From: Klebsormidium nitens | Taxonomy: Eukaryota > Streptophyta > Klebsormidiophyceae > Klebsormidiales > Klebsormidiaceae | Direction: 5' to 3' | NCBI GenBank assembly: GCA_000708835.1 | Contig: DF236957.1 | Coordinates: 372,001-436,000 of the forward strand | DNA length: 64,000 bases | In this document: in pieces, positions 22,849 to 34,126 of the stretch | Position numbering within the stretch: position 1 is the first letter of the stretch | How the letters are laid out: each line of letters begins with the position of its first letter | Program-made: the position numbers and the translations under genes | Notes under the pieces: model-generated | Databases searched by the model: none | What the model saw: only the letters and a program-made list of their open reading frames with translations | Told to the model about the DNA's origin: nothing

Positions 22849-24606
22849 TGGGGCTAGAAGAGTACAGGAGTACAGACTTGCCAGTGTGTCCTTGAAGATT
22901 TACCCCCTTCTCATTGGTTCTTCTCTCACCTTGCGCTGTGGCTTACAAGAGGTATGGTTCTGCATGATGGAACCACCTTGTATCAATGCTCCTTATTGCA
23001 CTCGTTGAACATGACTTCATGCTTGCGATATCTCAGAAGAAAGAAAAAAGAAATCAAGTATCAATTGGGTTCTATCAGCCGCACAGTGTATAGTCCGAGG
23101 TATTGCTATCACATTATGGCAGTATGGCCGGATGTTCTTAGTCAGCTCCGTCGCACGCAATGCAGTATGTGGTGATGGTAAAAGTTCTTTAGTAGTCTCG
23201 CCCGGCGCTTGGCCACATCAGGCAGCATGGAGTGTGGCTTTCAGCGGATCCTGAATCTCTGTCGCACGCCATGCAGCCTTGCTGTAGTTGCAAATCATGT
23301 TCAGGACCAAATAAAGCAAACCTAACCAAAGAAGCAGGACATAACTCGAGCCCCCAGTCACTAAGTTCTTATATGATCAATCGGAGCCATTGGCAAAATG
23401 TGGCTCAGGTTTCACTGCAACGGCTCGGGGAAACCCAAATGATAAGATACCGATTGATGTTGCATTCCGATTGAAGAGCGAAGATATAGGGGCTCATTGA
23501 GTTGACGCCCACAGACCTATCTTCGAATCATGCACATGATTGAGTGCACCGTTAGATCATAGAGTGGTGAAGCTCCCCGTGTCATGGGCCCGACGGTAGA
23601 GCCCACCATTGTGGTCTGTCAGAACAACTAATGGGTTAAAAGTAAAGTTTGCCTACTGGTTCTTGGGTAACCGTTGATTGCATGATCCAAATCAATTGCA
23701 ACACGATAGACTTTATATGCATGATGACGTCACTAGGCCGCATGCAAGCTCCATGCGCCGGGCTTCTTGCTCATATTTGATTTGGGCTCAATGCAATCTA
23801 CCTAAGCATGTCACCACGTTGAGAATTTTGATGTTGGACACGCTATTGCATGATCGACTCAATGCTTTCAAAAGTGACCGGTTTGAAGAAAGAAACATCT
23901 AACTCGTCTTATAGGCTATTGCTTGGTATATACCATGCATGCTCGACCACTTCTGTTGTGATGCAAACCGCAGCTAGCCCTTCAATGAAGCCAATACAGC
24001 GGAAGTCTGGTTATCTCCGAACTTGAATGGCATTGAAACATAAGGCTCGTTCGATTGAGAACGAGCCTTATGTTTAGGCTCATGCTCTGTGCAATCGTAG
24101 CTGTCAGAGTCGCTCGCTCTCGATCGAACCTTATGTTTCAATGCCATCATAGTGACAAGCACAAGCCTTCGAAATTCATCGACTCCACCTTTCAGCGTTC
24201 GACCTCGCGACTGTTTCAAGGTTGCCAGATTCGAACGAGCTGCGCTTTGTCTTAAATTCACCCATACATCTAGGGACTTCAGCAAACAAGACAGACTTTT
24301 AGGGCAGAATTCCACGGTATACGTATGCATGTCAGACGGTCAGACTAATCAGCTTGTCATGTAGTACCCGTCATGTATGCCATGAACTCCCGAACTGCTG
24401 TCATGCAGGCCGGGCTTGTCCTCTAGATTGCAACGCATGCCATGTTCCCTTGCTGTCATCATTGCTCTTTACATTTTGGTGGATTTTGGCGGACTTGCGG
24501 GTCACATGTCAAGAGCCTGTGGTCACTTCCGACCCAGATGCTCGTCAATCACAACGGGTCAACAATCTCAGCTAGCCAATAAAAAAAGAAAGAAACGAAC
24601 GCGGTC
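22849..24606. other. Intergenic, convergent 3' ends
   Basis: Between the eL21 and membrane-protein stops. No gene was recognised. It contains the compound inverted repeat at 24027-24147 (listed separately) and scattered CATGCATG-type motifs. Confidence 0.6.
24027..24147. repeat. Nested inverted repeats (MITE-like)
   Basis: A 17-bp perfect palindromic stem, AAACATAAGGCTCGTTC at 24036..24052 with its complement at 24059..24075, surrounds a 6-base loop. A third arm at 24130..24147 is the perfect 18-bp complement of 24027..24044. The three arms allow two alternative folds, or they are the remains of a short foldback element. Confidence 0.75.
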
Positions 24607-27051
24607 CTACTTGCGTAATCGTTTTCCTACTACCTTGAGCGCGGTAATGCATCCTCCCACCAACCCCGACGCAAACGACAGGAACGTCCGCCACAGCGTG
24701 GCCTCCTTGCGCTTTACCGTAACCGCATAAAGCAAGCCGAAACCCAGCATGGCATAACCATAATAGGCATAAACTTGGGTGGCCAACTCAAACCAGCTCC
24801 ATGGGTCTATTGCCTTGACGACATTGACCCCCCGGGAGTTCAATCGCATGTTGACGATTGCAATTTCAGACGGACCGCTGGGGTAGAATGAGATTTGACC
24901 GTCGAACGGCGGGAGGGTATAGATGGACTCCCCGGTCCCCGTTCTGTCCTGCACCCGGTATTGCCAGAGGAAAAACTCATCAGAACAAACGTAGCTTCAA
25001 CAGAACACGCATTGCAACACGATGTGTGCCCAAGGTTTGAAACTATATCAGTCCGATGCACCAGGCGCCAAGCCGTAAGATTGAAAAGAGGATCAGAACG
25101 AAGCTGACTGGCGACGAAACAAAGAAATGAGGATGGCAGTAAATTAGTGCATTCAGGCAAGCCCCTTCAGGTCAGGCCTACGTCCGCAAACCGGTCGACC
25201 TAACCGCTCTCTGTCGGTTCGACCTTTTCGTGTCTGCAATTAAGGCTGAAGCTTCAGCAATCATCCAACAATGTGTCACATCCGAACTTTTCCTCGGAAT
25301 CTGTTAAAAGACCCGGCTTTCGAATAATTCCTGAGACTCTAACGAGCGACCAATAGACCAAACAAAGTCAAATGGTGTCTAGCAGCCATGTGGGCCACTC
25401 GAATCTGGGCGATCTTCCAAACCAGCGAACCATCATATCCAGTTGCAGAGACCCCTGAAGCAAGAGATTATTGAAACCTGACCGATGTTCCGCTAGGTCC
25501 GATACTGCCGGAAACTTCCTCCTCAAGGATCGAGAGTGACGGGTACCGGCGACCACACAAGTTGGAAAAGATTTAGAGTCCTAAAGAAGCAGCTGAAGTC
25601 ACTCCTAACAAGAGGACTCACATGATTCTTGTTGAGATCGACCGAATCCATCAGGGACAAAGTCAAGCGCGCCTGTTGGGATAGAGGGAGCTCCTGGATG
25701 AATCGAGACCTGATGCTTGTAGTCTGGTTCGGTAGCGGCTCCGATGAGAAAGTAGACAAGAGGAAATACGTGCGCTGGAAGAGAGGGTCCGCGGGCGGTG
25801 AACGATACGTGAACGTAATCGAGAGTGCGATCGTATCCCCTATGTAATCGTCTTTCTTGACAGTGTACCCCGTAAGATTGTATCCGAAGCAGAGGCCGTA
25901 GTTAGTCACCGTAGTTTGAACGGGACAATTGCTGGAAACGACTTCAAACACCCGATCAGCCGTCCGACTGGCATTCCACATCAAGGGCAGCGTTGCGTTA
26001 TAATCAAAGGGCGGCGAGTCTCCGGAAATGAATTGGCAACTGGCAACAAATCCGTACAGGATGATGTCATCAAAAACGGTGCTTGTCGGGGTGGGGCAGA
26101 TATAAAAGTATGGGAGATTGATGTCCTGAGCTTCATATGCAGAAGAGATGGCAGGATGGTCGCGCGCCTGTCGCCTCTGCAGGGGGAGAACGGAAACTAA
26201 TCGGACTGGTCGTATGGTAGAGCATTCTGTTTCATTGGGATGATCCTTTAGCTCCTCTGCAAAGCGGGCGGGTTGTCTTGATGTTTAAGCGAGGCAACCA
26301 AGCGTGCTGTTACTCACGGCAGGTGCTAGCCTTTGCCTTGACACTCATGCATCCAGTCTTAACCGTGACTTAGGCAACCAGAAATATTACCCGAGATGCA
26401 AATCAGAGTCCAGAACCTTTAGGGGCTTAAGGTTATAACTTGGTATGAAAGAGGCCTTCTTCTACCGCTAGGCTCTCAGGTGCCAGGGGCATGTCAAAAG
26501 GCAACAAGAAGTACACAGATGTAAGTTAAACTCTATCGTTGGCTGCTCCACTGAGCTCAAGACTTGAACGATCTGACTTGCTCGAAGTGGGCAGATTAAG
26601 CGCGTGGCAATGTCAAGTAAAACCTGGCGGCACCGCTGGTTGATGGCTCCTATTATCCTGTGTAGGAGCAGGACCTACAGGGCTCCATTCCAAGTGCTGT
26701 GCAAGTGTAAGCACTTGAACCTCCTCAACAGTGCATTGACGCTATGGTGCTCCCATGGTACTATAAATCACTATCTGGGCACTTCTACTCAATCAGCAAA
26801 AATCTGAAAATTGGACCTCTTACAATGATGCATGACAGTGTCTCAGACGCATCTCAGACTGGGGCTGGATTCTAGAAGAGAGGGGCAGAGGTGCGCGCCA
26901 CAGAGGGGCAGATCGAGGCACTCACCCCAATGATATAGAAGATGGTTGGCAGCAATGGTAACAGCATTATGAAAACAAACGTTCTCCATGCGCAGCATTG
27001 TTCCTTGTCGCCTTCCACGTCGCTGGGGGGAAGCAGGCTGAGGATGCCCAT
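24607..27051 (-). CDS. Membrane protein of unknown family, three predicted TM segments
   Basis: Three exons in gene order, 26926..27051, 25622..26176 and 24607..24975, join in phase to give 349 residues. The start MGILSLLPPSDVEGDKEQCC is followed by a hydrophobic segment at about 25-42 (FVFIMLLPLLPTIFYIIG), probably a signal anchor. Residues about 43-285 look extracytoplasmic: four N-glycosylation sequons (NAT, NAS, NLT, NQT), paired cysteines and beta-rich stretches (YFYICPTPTSTVFDDIILYG, FFLWQYRVQDRTGTG). Two closing hydrophobic segments lie at about 288-313 (ELATQVYAYYGYAMLGFG region) and 322-343, with a basic tail KVVGKRLRK. I do not recognise the family. The first two exons are well supported. 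The acceptor of the third (gatgag) is weak, and a short extra exon between them cannot be excluded. Confidence 0.65.
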
Positions 27052-27169
27052 TGCCAGGTGTCAGCTCTCAGTCCACCAATCGATTGGCACACCGCTGGCA
27101 AAAGGACTGGTGGATTCCTCACTTACCCAGAGTTTGAGAGTTCAGTCAATGAAACAGAGTCAATGGGTT

Positions 27170-27321
27170 CAATGAGCGTTGCCAGCAGGACTTTCCTGCC
27201 TCCCAATGAGCGCTGGCCAGCAGGACTTTCAATGAGCGCTGCAGGCCAGCAGGACTTTCAATGAACGCTGGCAAGCAGGACCTTCAATGAGCGCTGGCCA
27301 GCAGGGTTTTCTTGCCTCCCA
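27170..27321. repeat. Minisatellite, five units of about 26-35 bases
   Basis: Units starting AATGAGCGCTGGCCAGCAGG occur at 27170, 27205, 27231, 27260 and 27286 with small changes. The first and last carry the longer tail ending GCCTCCC. The array ends about 120 bases upstream of the membrane-protein start codon, so it lies in that gene's likely promoter or 5' UTR. Confidence 0.9.
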
Positions 27322-27896
27322 ATATTGGCGTGACCTTAAGTTAGCGGACAGGCGCACTTCTTTGAGCCGCAGGACCCCAAACACTCAGCAGGCAAATGTG
27401 AGGCAAATATCAGCAGCTTCATTAAATAGTGATGGGGGGACGACTTGCAGCCAACCCGGAAACTTTGTGACGGGTTCCCAGCAGCGCCAATTCAGGCAGG
27501 CCGAGGAGAAGGAGGAGGAGCCAGGGCCCAGCGAGCTCGGGCTTACCCAGCTTGGCACTGGCAGCTGGTTAGACGGTCTCCAGATCCCGATTTTGAAATA
27601 CCGTACTGCTACGAATTTTCGGCAAAAATAAATAATAATATGTGCCCTCAGGCTTCAGCTGGAAAATGTTTTGGAGCCACAATGGTCGATCACGGTACTT
27701 TTTAGCGGGTAACACTAGGTCTGCCGAAAGGATAGGCGTCGAAGGTGCCGAAATCAAATAGCAGTACGGTATGACAAAAAATGAGTAAGGCCACGGACTC
27801 GGGAGTGCGCAAACGTCCTGCACAAGTACGACGGACGTGCACCAGCGCCTGCTTCAAAGTTCATATCGTACGGTACTAGGTAGGTACCACTTTAAT

Positions 27897-28312
27897 AGGG
27901 CCTATTCAGACCAAAAGTTGGGTCAGCGCTCCACAATCGAGGTTTTTTGGCCAATTGCAAGGTACATTTCTCCGGGTTCTCGGTCACAAATCTGGTGTAT
28001 TCAGACCGGTTCTAGGTTTCAGGGTGAAAATTTGGGTTCCCTGCCACGTGGAAGCTGGGCCTGTCAACTGGATTCGCCGAGCGACGTCACGACTGGCACA
28101 GAGACCCAAGAATCGAAGAACCGAGAACCGAGAACCCGCCCGAATAGCACGTTCACGGGTTTCGACATTTTCGAGAACCTGGGTCTCCGAAAACAACCGA
28201 GAACCGAGTTCGGTCTGATGCACCGTCTGTCAACTTGGGTTCCCGATCGCGACCCAGGTTCTCCATTTTGGCTGGGGAACCCGAAACCCAAAGCTCGGTC
28301 TGAATAGGCCCT
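27897..28312. mobile_element. Short element with 16-bp perfect terminal inverted repeats (MITE candidate)
   Basis: AGGGCCTATTCAGACC at 27897..27912 is perfectly inverted at 28297..28312; similarity continues a few bases inward (TTGGGT against ACCCAA). The 416-bp interior has no transposase frame and is full of GAACC/GGTTC motifs. The GGGCC start recalls PIF/Harbinger-like MITE ends, but the flanks (TTTAAT and TATTAG) show no clean target duplication, so class assignment is open. Confidence 0.7.
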
Positions 28313-30345
28313 TATTAGTATACCCGGTACCGTGCTACCGTACGTACCTCTTTAAAGTGTACCGGTCCGCTTATCCCGAAGGTTCGGGCTACAGTAAGTG
28401 CGCCTGACTCGGACAAGTCTCCGAGTCACACACTTGCAGCAAGACCGTACAACCGCGCCAGATGGCTTCCTGTCAGCACCCCCGCCTGATTCAACAAGAA
28501 AGCATATGATTAAACAAAGTACGGTACATGTGCTCCAAAAGAGTCTAAATCCGGGTCCCGCCGGCCGGCGCGTTTGACGTCGAGTCTGACAGGTCCACCA
28601 GGCGGGCCCCGGGGCTGCGCGTATTGACACTTTAATTTGACAGTCGGTTAAATCCGAGCACTGTGTATAGCTGCCTGGCTGGTTGAGTAGCCAGCCGAGA
28701 CTGCCCGGCGTCGGAGCCCGGCCTCTGGGCTCCTCGACGTGCCAGTCCGATTCCCGGCGGGTGAGTTGCTCGCACAGTGCACTGATCGGATGACGTCAAC
28801 GTCCTCACCGGTCACTGTAGCTACTGCTACCGTTCTGGTACATACAAAGTACCGGTACTACCGGTACCGATGCTACAGGGTTGAAGCACTGGGTAGTAGG
28901 TACTCGATCGATCCGACAAAGCAAGTGGCTCCAAGGAAGTTTCTGAACGCCAGCTTCAGCTCATCATATGGCCTCCCTTCCACTATTAATTCTAGCTGGC
29001 ATCCTTTCCTCAGGAACTCACCCTGCCACTAACTACATGGAGGCATTTCCAGGAAGGTCACAGCTCGAGTATTCTGACTTTAAATGCAAGTCACGACGTG
29101 CCCATCAGTGAGGCACTGCACGGAGCTGCTACAGCCAAACGCGCTTCACATACCGTATCAGACAGAGGCCGTGTCTTTCCATTACCCTGGCACAAGGAAG
29201 CCAGGGAGCCCGACAATGCACACACCCAGATAGAATATAAGGCTGCGGCTTCTGCGCCAAACGAACAAGGTACACAAGGTTGGGGAGTGAGCACTAGGAG
29301 AAAGAAGAGATTGCAGCACTGTATATAGTGACTGTGCTTCATTTCCCTGATCGACAAACCTCTCCTTCGGACACAGAACGAGCATCAACGCTGCTGAAAT
29401 CTTTCCCACCTCTACGCGGCTTTCCGACGTCTGTGTCATTTTGAAAAGACTGCAACAAAGATCGCACCCTGCTCTCGTTGAACGTGACTGCATTGCTGTT
29501 TCAAGGTAGCCAGGTGAGTCAGGGAGAGCGCATAGGATCCTTCAATGCAAGTATTTCTGGAAGGCTATCTTTCATTCAAACAACATAGGTCTCTGGCTAT
29601 GTTTTGCGTCCATCTCGTCCAAGACTTTCCATTCACCAAAATGCACCTGGAAGGGCTAAGAAGAATCCATTTTGGTGCACGTCTCACAAAGGACAGCTGA
29701 CAGCGGCTGGCAGAACAAAAGGTGACACCTTTTGGACTCATATGCACTTCTCGCTGGATCTGAGGCCCACTGCTGTTGGTTGTGCCAGGACACTGAGTAA
29801 GACCAGGAATGCAAGCTTCACCCTTCGTCAAGGTGGACAAGCTCTGTTTTCTGACTGAATCTACTACCGGTAGACATCTTCTCGGCAATCTAATCTTGCA
29901 GAATACATTCTGGCAAGCTGGTTCAAGTGAGGGAACAGGTAGCTCAGTCAAAAATGTTTATCTGGGCTTGCTGAAATTGGCTAGAGGCTATGGCTTCTTT
30001 GTTTTCTGTATGCAGAGTTTGGGCCCAGTCTGTGCTAGCGCCCAACAGTGCCCGGCACTTCCAAACCTCACTTATGTTCTCCAGCTATGAAAGGGAACAT
30101 GTGCATTGCCCAGAAGCATCACTTCTGGCAGCAATTAGTTCCAAAAATAACCCACCTCTGACAATGCTGGTCTTGCTGTCTTTCCAAACTCAAGCTATTC
30201 TGAACTGAAATGCTGAAGTCCAGGTTGGCTCAGGACATTCGAGGCCATTCTGCACAGCCTCAGGTTATACAAAACCCTCTGCCTCTTTCCCCGAGCTTCT
30301 TTCTGTGTTCTGACCGCCGTGCGCTTCCTGTTCACTCCTTGCAGA

Positions 30346-33049
30346 ATGGCTGCCCGTCAACTATCAATCATACGGCTCCGTGCCCTCCTTGGCCCATGCA
30401 TGGTTATCCACCTCCTGCACTCTGCTCGCATCGCGGCAGCTGTGGTTGGCACAGTCGACCCAGCCACCGGACTCCTACCTTACCATGGGGACAACGGGCA
30501 ATACATTACGTCCTCTGGGCGCGTCTTTGTCACCTACCAAAGATGCCCCCCCGGCACCTTCATCGCAAACTGGACGATTGGGCTGTCCATTGTGGAAGGT
30601 TCGGCGGGGACTGTTGCGGGGGCCAGGGTGAAAGTGGTCACTGGGCTCTCGGGCAGTTGTTTCACGATCAACCCGCCGGCAACCTTTGTGCGCCGGCTAT
30701 GGGGTTACGGCGTCGCTTTCGAGGAGGTGCAGAACGTCTCTGTTACTTTCGCGGGCGGAAATTCCGTTGCGGGGACTTCGTTCAACGGGGTCGACTACGC
30801 CCCCGGAGGGTTGGGTGCGCTTCTTGGGTTGGGAACGGCGACGTTTCCCCGGGCGACAGCCTGGCAGGACCGATGCCCAGACGGCTCTGCCATAGACGGT
30901 TACACTATAGGTTTGTATAACCCACCCTTGAGTTACGCAATGGATCTGGTTACCGTGCAGTTTTCATGCAGCGGGGTGGCGCAAACCACAAACAATGGGA
31001 ACGCGTTAGAGGGGCCCCGGCCTTGGTACCCTCCGGCTGCTGAGCTCCTTCCAATTGACAGTCTAGACGGGTATTCTAAAACAAAGTACCCGGTTAATCC
31101 AAGCCCTCCGGTTAGCGCTCAAGAGACCTGGCTCCCATGGCACGGAAAGGGCGATCGAGAACTCCTTGAGGCGACCCAGCTGACGGCCGACAACCTTCTT
31201 CTGTTCCAAACCCAGATCTGCCCGGTTGGCAGTTTCATGGCCAGCTTGCAGATTGGTCTTTTCGGCGCCCCCACTCCAAAGGTCACTTACATCCAGGCGA
31301 ATTGCTCCAACGCAACAACCGGCACGTTTGTGGCCCGCTTGCAGCCCCTAGCAGGCAACGACCGGTCCGGGTCAATCGTAACAGTGACCCTAAGCCTGGC
31401 TAACGCAACCCGGGTTAACGGGAGCACGTCCATCACGGCCGCGGGCTCTCACCCGAGCAGCCTGTTCGGGCTTGGCACGACGTCGATTTTGGGCAACACG
31501 TGGAACGACACGTGTCCGGACGGCCAGGTTTTGGACGGCTTCCAAGGAGTGTCCGGCGGTTTGGACACCGCCGTTCAGTCGCTCCGCTTCCATTGCTCCG
31601 CCCTCAACGCGACCCCCCCCGCCGCTAATGCGTCAGTTGTGCGCCAAATTGCGGGGAATCCCCCGGGCCCAGGCCCGGCCCCTGCACCGACCGCTCTTCA
31701 AAATGTGACCTATCCGTCGGCTGCCGTCGCGGAAGGGCAGATCTTGGACCTGCTCAACGAGTTGCGGGGTCAGCAGGGGGTGGTTAACCTAACCTCGACA
31801 CCGGTTGAGAAGTGCACGGCGGCAGCGCTGGCCCAGGCGCGGGGCCTGACGTTTCCGCCCAACTGCTCAAGGGTGGACCCGTATAACCCGTAAGTCGACC
31901 AACTCTAGTTCGACGATCTTGGCCGCAACTTTGCGGCAGAAAGGTCTAGTCGAACTTTTTGAACCGCTTTCGATTTGCTATTGTCAGCGTGTGCAAACCG
32001 CCGCCTGTCATTGATCTTCTTGGCTCCCGCTTGGCAACTCTCGAAGCTGCTGTCTCTGTTGCTCGAATCAGGAAGGCCTCTTCTTCACAGCTATGTGGTC
32101 TGACTTTTGTCTTCTTATCACCTGTGACAATTTGAATTGCTCAATCATAGCAATCGTAAAACATTTTTTTCATAAGCTTCTGGAAGGAAAGCTTCCTTTC
32201 TAGCACGCCTGGTGACGTAAAGGAGCTGCAGCCGTAATGCTTTTTGTCAGACATACAAAGAAGTGTTTCCTAATGGCGACTGAATACCAGTGGCCCTGTT
32301 CATCAAAAGACAAAAAACTGGGGCGTTATAGCATCCTCCGAGATACGTCCCTTTTGTACCTTCCGCATCTGTTCATCCAAGCAAAGTTGCTCCGAGATTC
32401 TGATCGTTTCGCCGCTCGCATTAGTCGTCGTGTTATCCGTTCAAGTCGCAGGGTTAGCGAACTCCGACTCAACGCCAACCGCGGCAGTAAGGTCTCGTCT
32501 AGCTAGAACAAGAAGTTACGTTCGAGAAGTTCACTTGGAAAGAAAGCAGGAGCCTCGCCTGCGTGCAAAGACCTTTCAGTGCACCATGTCGGAGTTTTAG
32601 GGCACAATCGTTGTTGAATCCACGAATCAATGCACCAGCTTAAGCTCCCGTCAACCATTACGTCTTTCCTATGGCCACTCTTTGGATTCAACGCTAGGAA
32701 CCGGGGCATCCTTGCTTTGCAGGCGTGAACACATGGAACGTCCGTTGAAGTGCCGTCGTACTGCATGTTATTTAAAGCTGATTGGAAAGTGGTCATTGAG
32801 CGGAACCGATCATGCGCGCGCAGGTTTCTCAACTGCCTCCCAAGCAAAGCGGCGCCGGTCCCGGAGAGCCTCTTCTGGCTGACGTATTGCGAGGGCCCGG
32901 CGACTCCGCAGGAGATCGTCGCGTCGTGGAACGAGCCGGAAATCCTGCCCTTTAGCACCACACTCAACCCCAAGTTCGTCAACGTGGGGATCTCCCAGGT
33001 GGGCGCGTATACCATCGGGATATTCACAAGTGCCTACCCTCCAGCCTAA
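30346..33049 (+). CDS. Secreted protein: duplicated unknown domain plus SCP-like C-terminal domain
   Basis: Two exons, 30346..31889 and 32824..33049, join in phase (CC|GTAAGT; gcgcgcag|G) to give 589 residues. Residues 1-35 (MAARQLSIIRLRALLGPCMV, then IHLLHSARIAAAVVG) form a probable signal peptide. Two homologous repeats follow, about 45-210 and 264-420, sharing P-Y/W-HG, C-P-x-G-S/T-F-x-A, L-x-GLGT, W-x-D-x-CPDG-x-x-x-DG and F-x-CS. I know no name for this domain. A linker (PPGPGPAPAPTA, about 439-450) leads to about 465-589: ILDLLNELRGQQGVVNLTS, CTAAALAQA, conserved cysteines, and FVNVGISQVGAYTIGIF. This part matches the pattern of plant 'GPI-anchored protein At5g19230-like' SCP-type domains. 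There are about a dozen N-glycosylation sequons. No C-terminal GPI signal is visible. It probably acts in the wall or extracellular matrix. Confidence 0.8.
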
Positions 33050-34126
33050 TATACTATATTATGCTGGTATAGTGTAGTATAATATAGTCGAAGGGTTCGG
33101 GCCGGGCACGTATTAAGAAAGACGCTTCATATGAGGTGTTTGGAGCCGCTTTCAAGAAGAACGGTAAGGCAAGCCTGGCATGACTCGGAGTCGCCCCTTA
33201 GGATCTAGAGTGTTGCGTAGGAACAAGTGATAGCACTTAGTCAGCTGCTCCGCAGTTTTCCGAATGATTGAGAGCCCGATTGCCTTACTCATGTGCGCAC
33301 GGCGAGTGCACGTACGGGAAAGCTCTGATCGCCTGGTTTTCTAGTGGCAGCCTCGAGCACGAAGACCACTACGTGCTTTACGCATTGTCTTGCAGTAAAG
33401 ATACCAAATTTGTCTTTCAATTAAACTTGAATCCATGCGCAAATTAAATGCTGTCAGTGTAGCCTCCATTTAATCATGCACTCAGTGCTTCAATATTCCA
33501 ACGCATGCTATAGTCCATCTGCAAAACGTCGGCCCACTCACTATCGTGGCGAGTGCATAAATTGGGTGCCGCCACGTGACGATGCTAGGTCGCCCATGCA
33601 AGCGACCGGACGTTGAGCGGACTGAGTCCAATTGACTGGACGATATACGTATGCGTTGTGCAGTTAAGCGCATCTTAACTGTGCTGTAGATTCGCGAGTC
33701 CGGCCAAGTCGGAATATAACTTGCTTGAGAGTATCCGGATTGGTAGGCGTGCATGAAAGATCATCATTCATCATTGACATGCATGCATGCACTGCAAATA
33801 ATGAACAACCGACTCTGGAAATGCAAGTGACTCAGTATGCTTATGTACGTCGATTGTAAGAGCAGCAATCAATGGCCGTTGAAACGGGTATCGAAAGTTG
33901 CAAGCGGCGGGCCCGGCCTCAATAAAGTAGGTAATGCCTCTGGCTTACAAGTTTGCGACGAGAAGCTGCGAGTAGTTTCTACGATTTTGCAGTTGGATTG
34001 TGTCACCGTGAGGTCACTCGTCTACGTGTTTTACCGTCCTCCTCAATCTAGCTCAACAACAACAAGAAAAGCGATCTGTAGTCATCTACCATGATCTGCT
34101 TAGGGAATCGAGAAAATATGCGCCGC
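33050..34126. other. Intergenic, convergent 3' ends
   Basis: Between the secreted-protein stop and the epsin stop. An AT-rich hairpin follows the first stop codon (next entry). Further on there is a CATGCATGCATGCA run at about 33779-33792. No gene was recognised. Confidence 0.6.
33053..33088 (+). other. AT-rich hairpin just after the stop codon
   Basis: ACTATATTAT (33053..33062) pairs with ATAATATAGT (33079..33088) over a 16-base loop, four bases after the TAA of the secreted-protein gene. It could be a 3' UTR processing or stability element, or chance in AT-rich sequence. Confidence 0.5.

Larger units (their letters stand above)
27052..30345. other. Divergent intergenic region with repeats
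   Basis: Over 3 kb with no recognised gene. It holds a 27-bp-type minisatellite (27170-27321), an element with terminal inverted repeats (27897-28312), a cluster of GTAC motifs (27600-28950) and small hairpins, for example CACCAAAATG/CATTTTGGTG at 29634-29677. An acceptor-like ttgcag just before the ATG at 30346 suggests a 5' UTR intron of the next gene. Confidence 0.55.

Noticed and set aside
25368-25470. Possible extra exon of the membrane protein after cttgcttcag
   Set aside because: The frame stops after 28 codons and no good donor keeps phase; joining exon 2 directly to 24975 works. Not fully excluded.
30210-30920. 236-codon + frame overlapping the secreted-protein gene
   Set aside because: Different frame of the same exon; the 524-codon frame has the signal peptide, internal repeats and a correct downstream junction.
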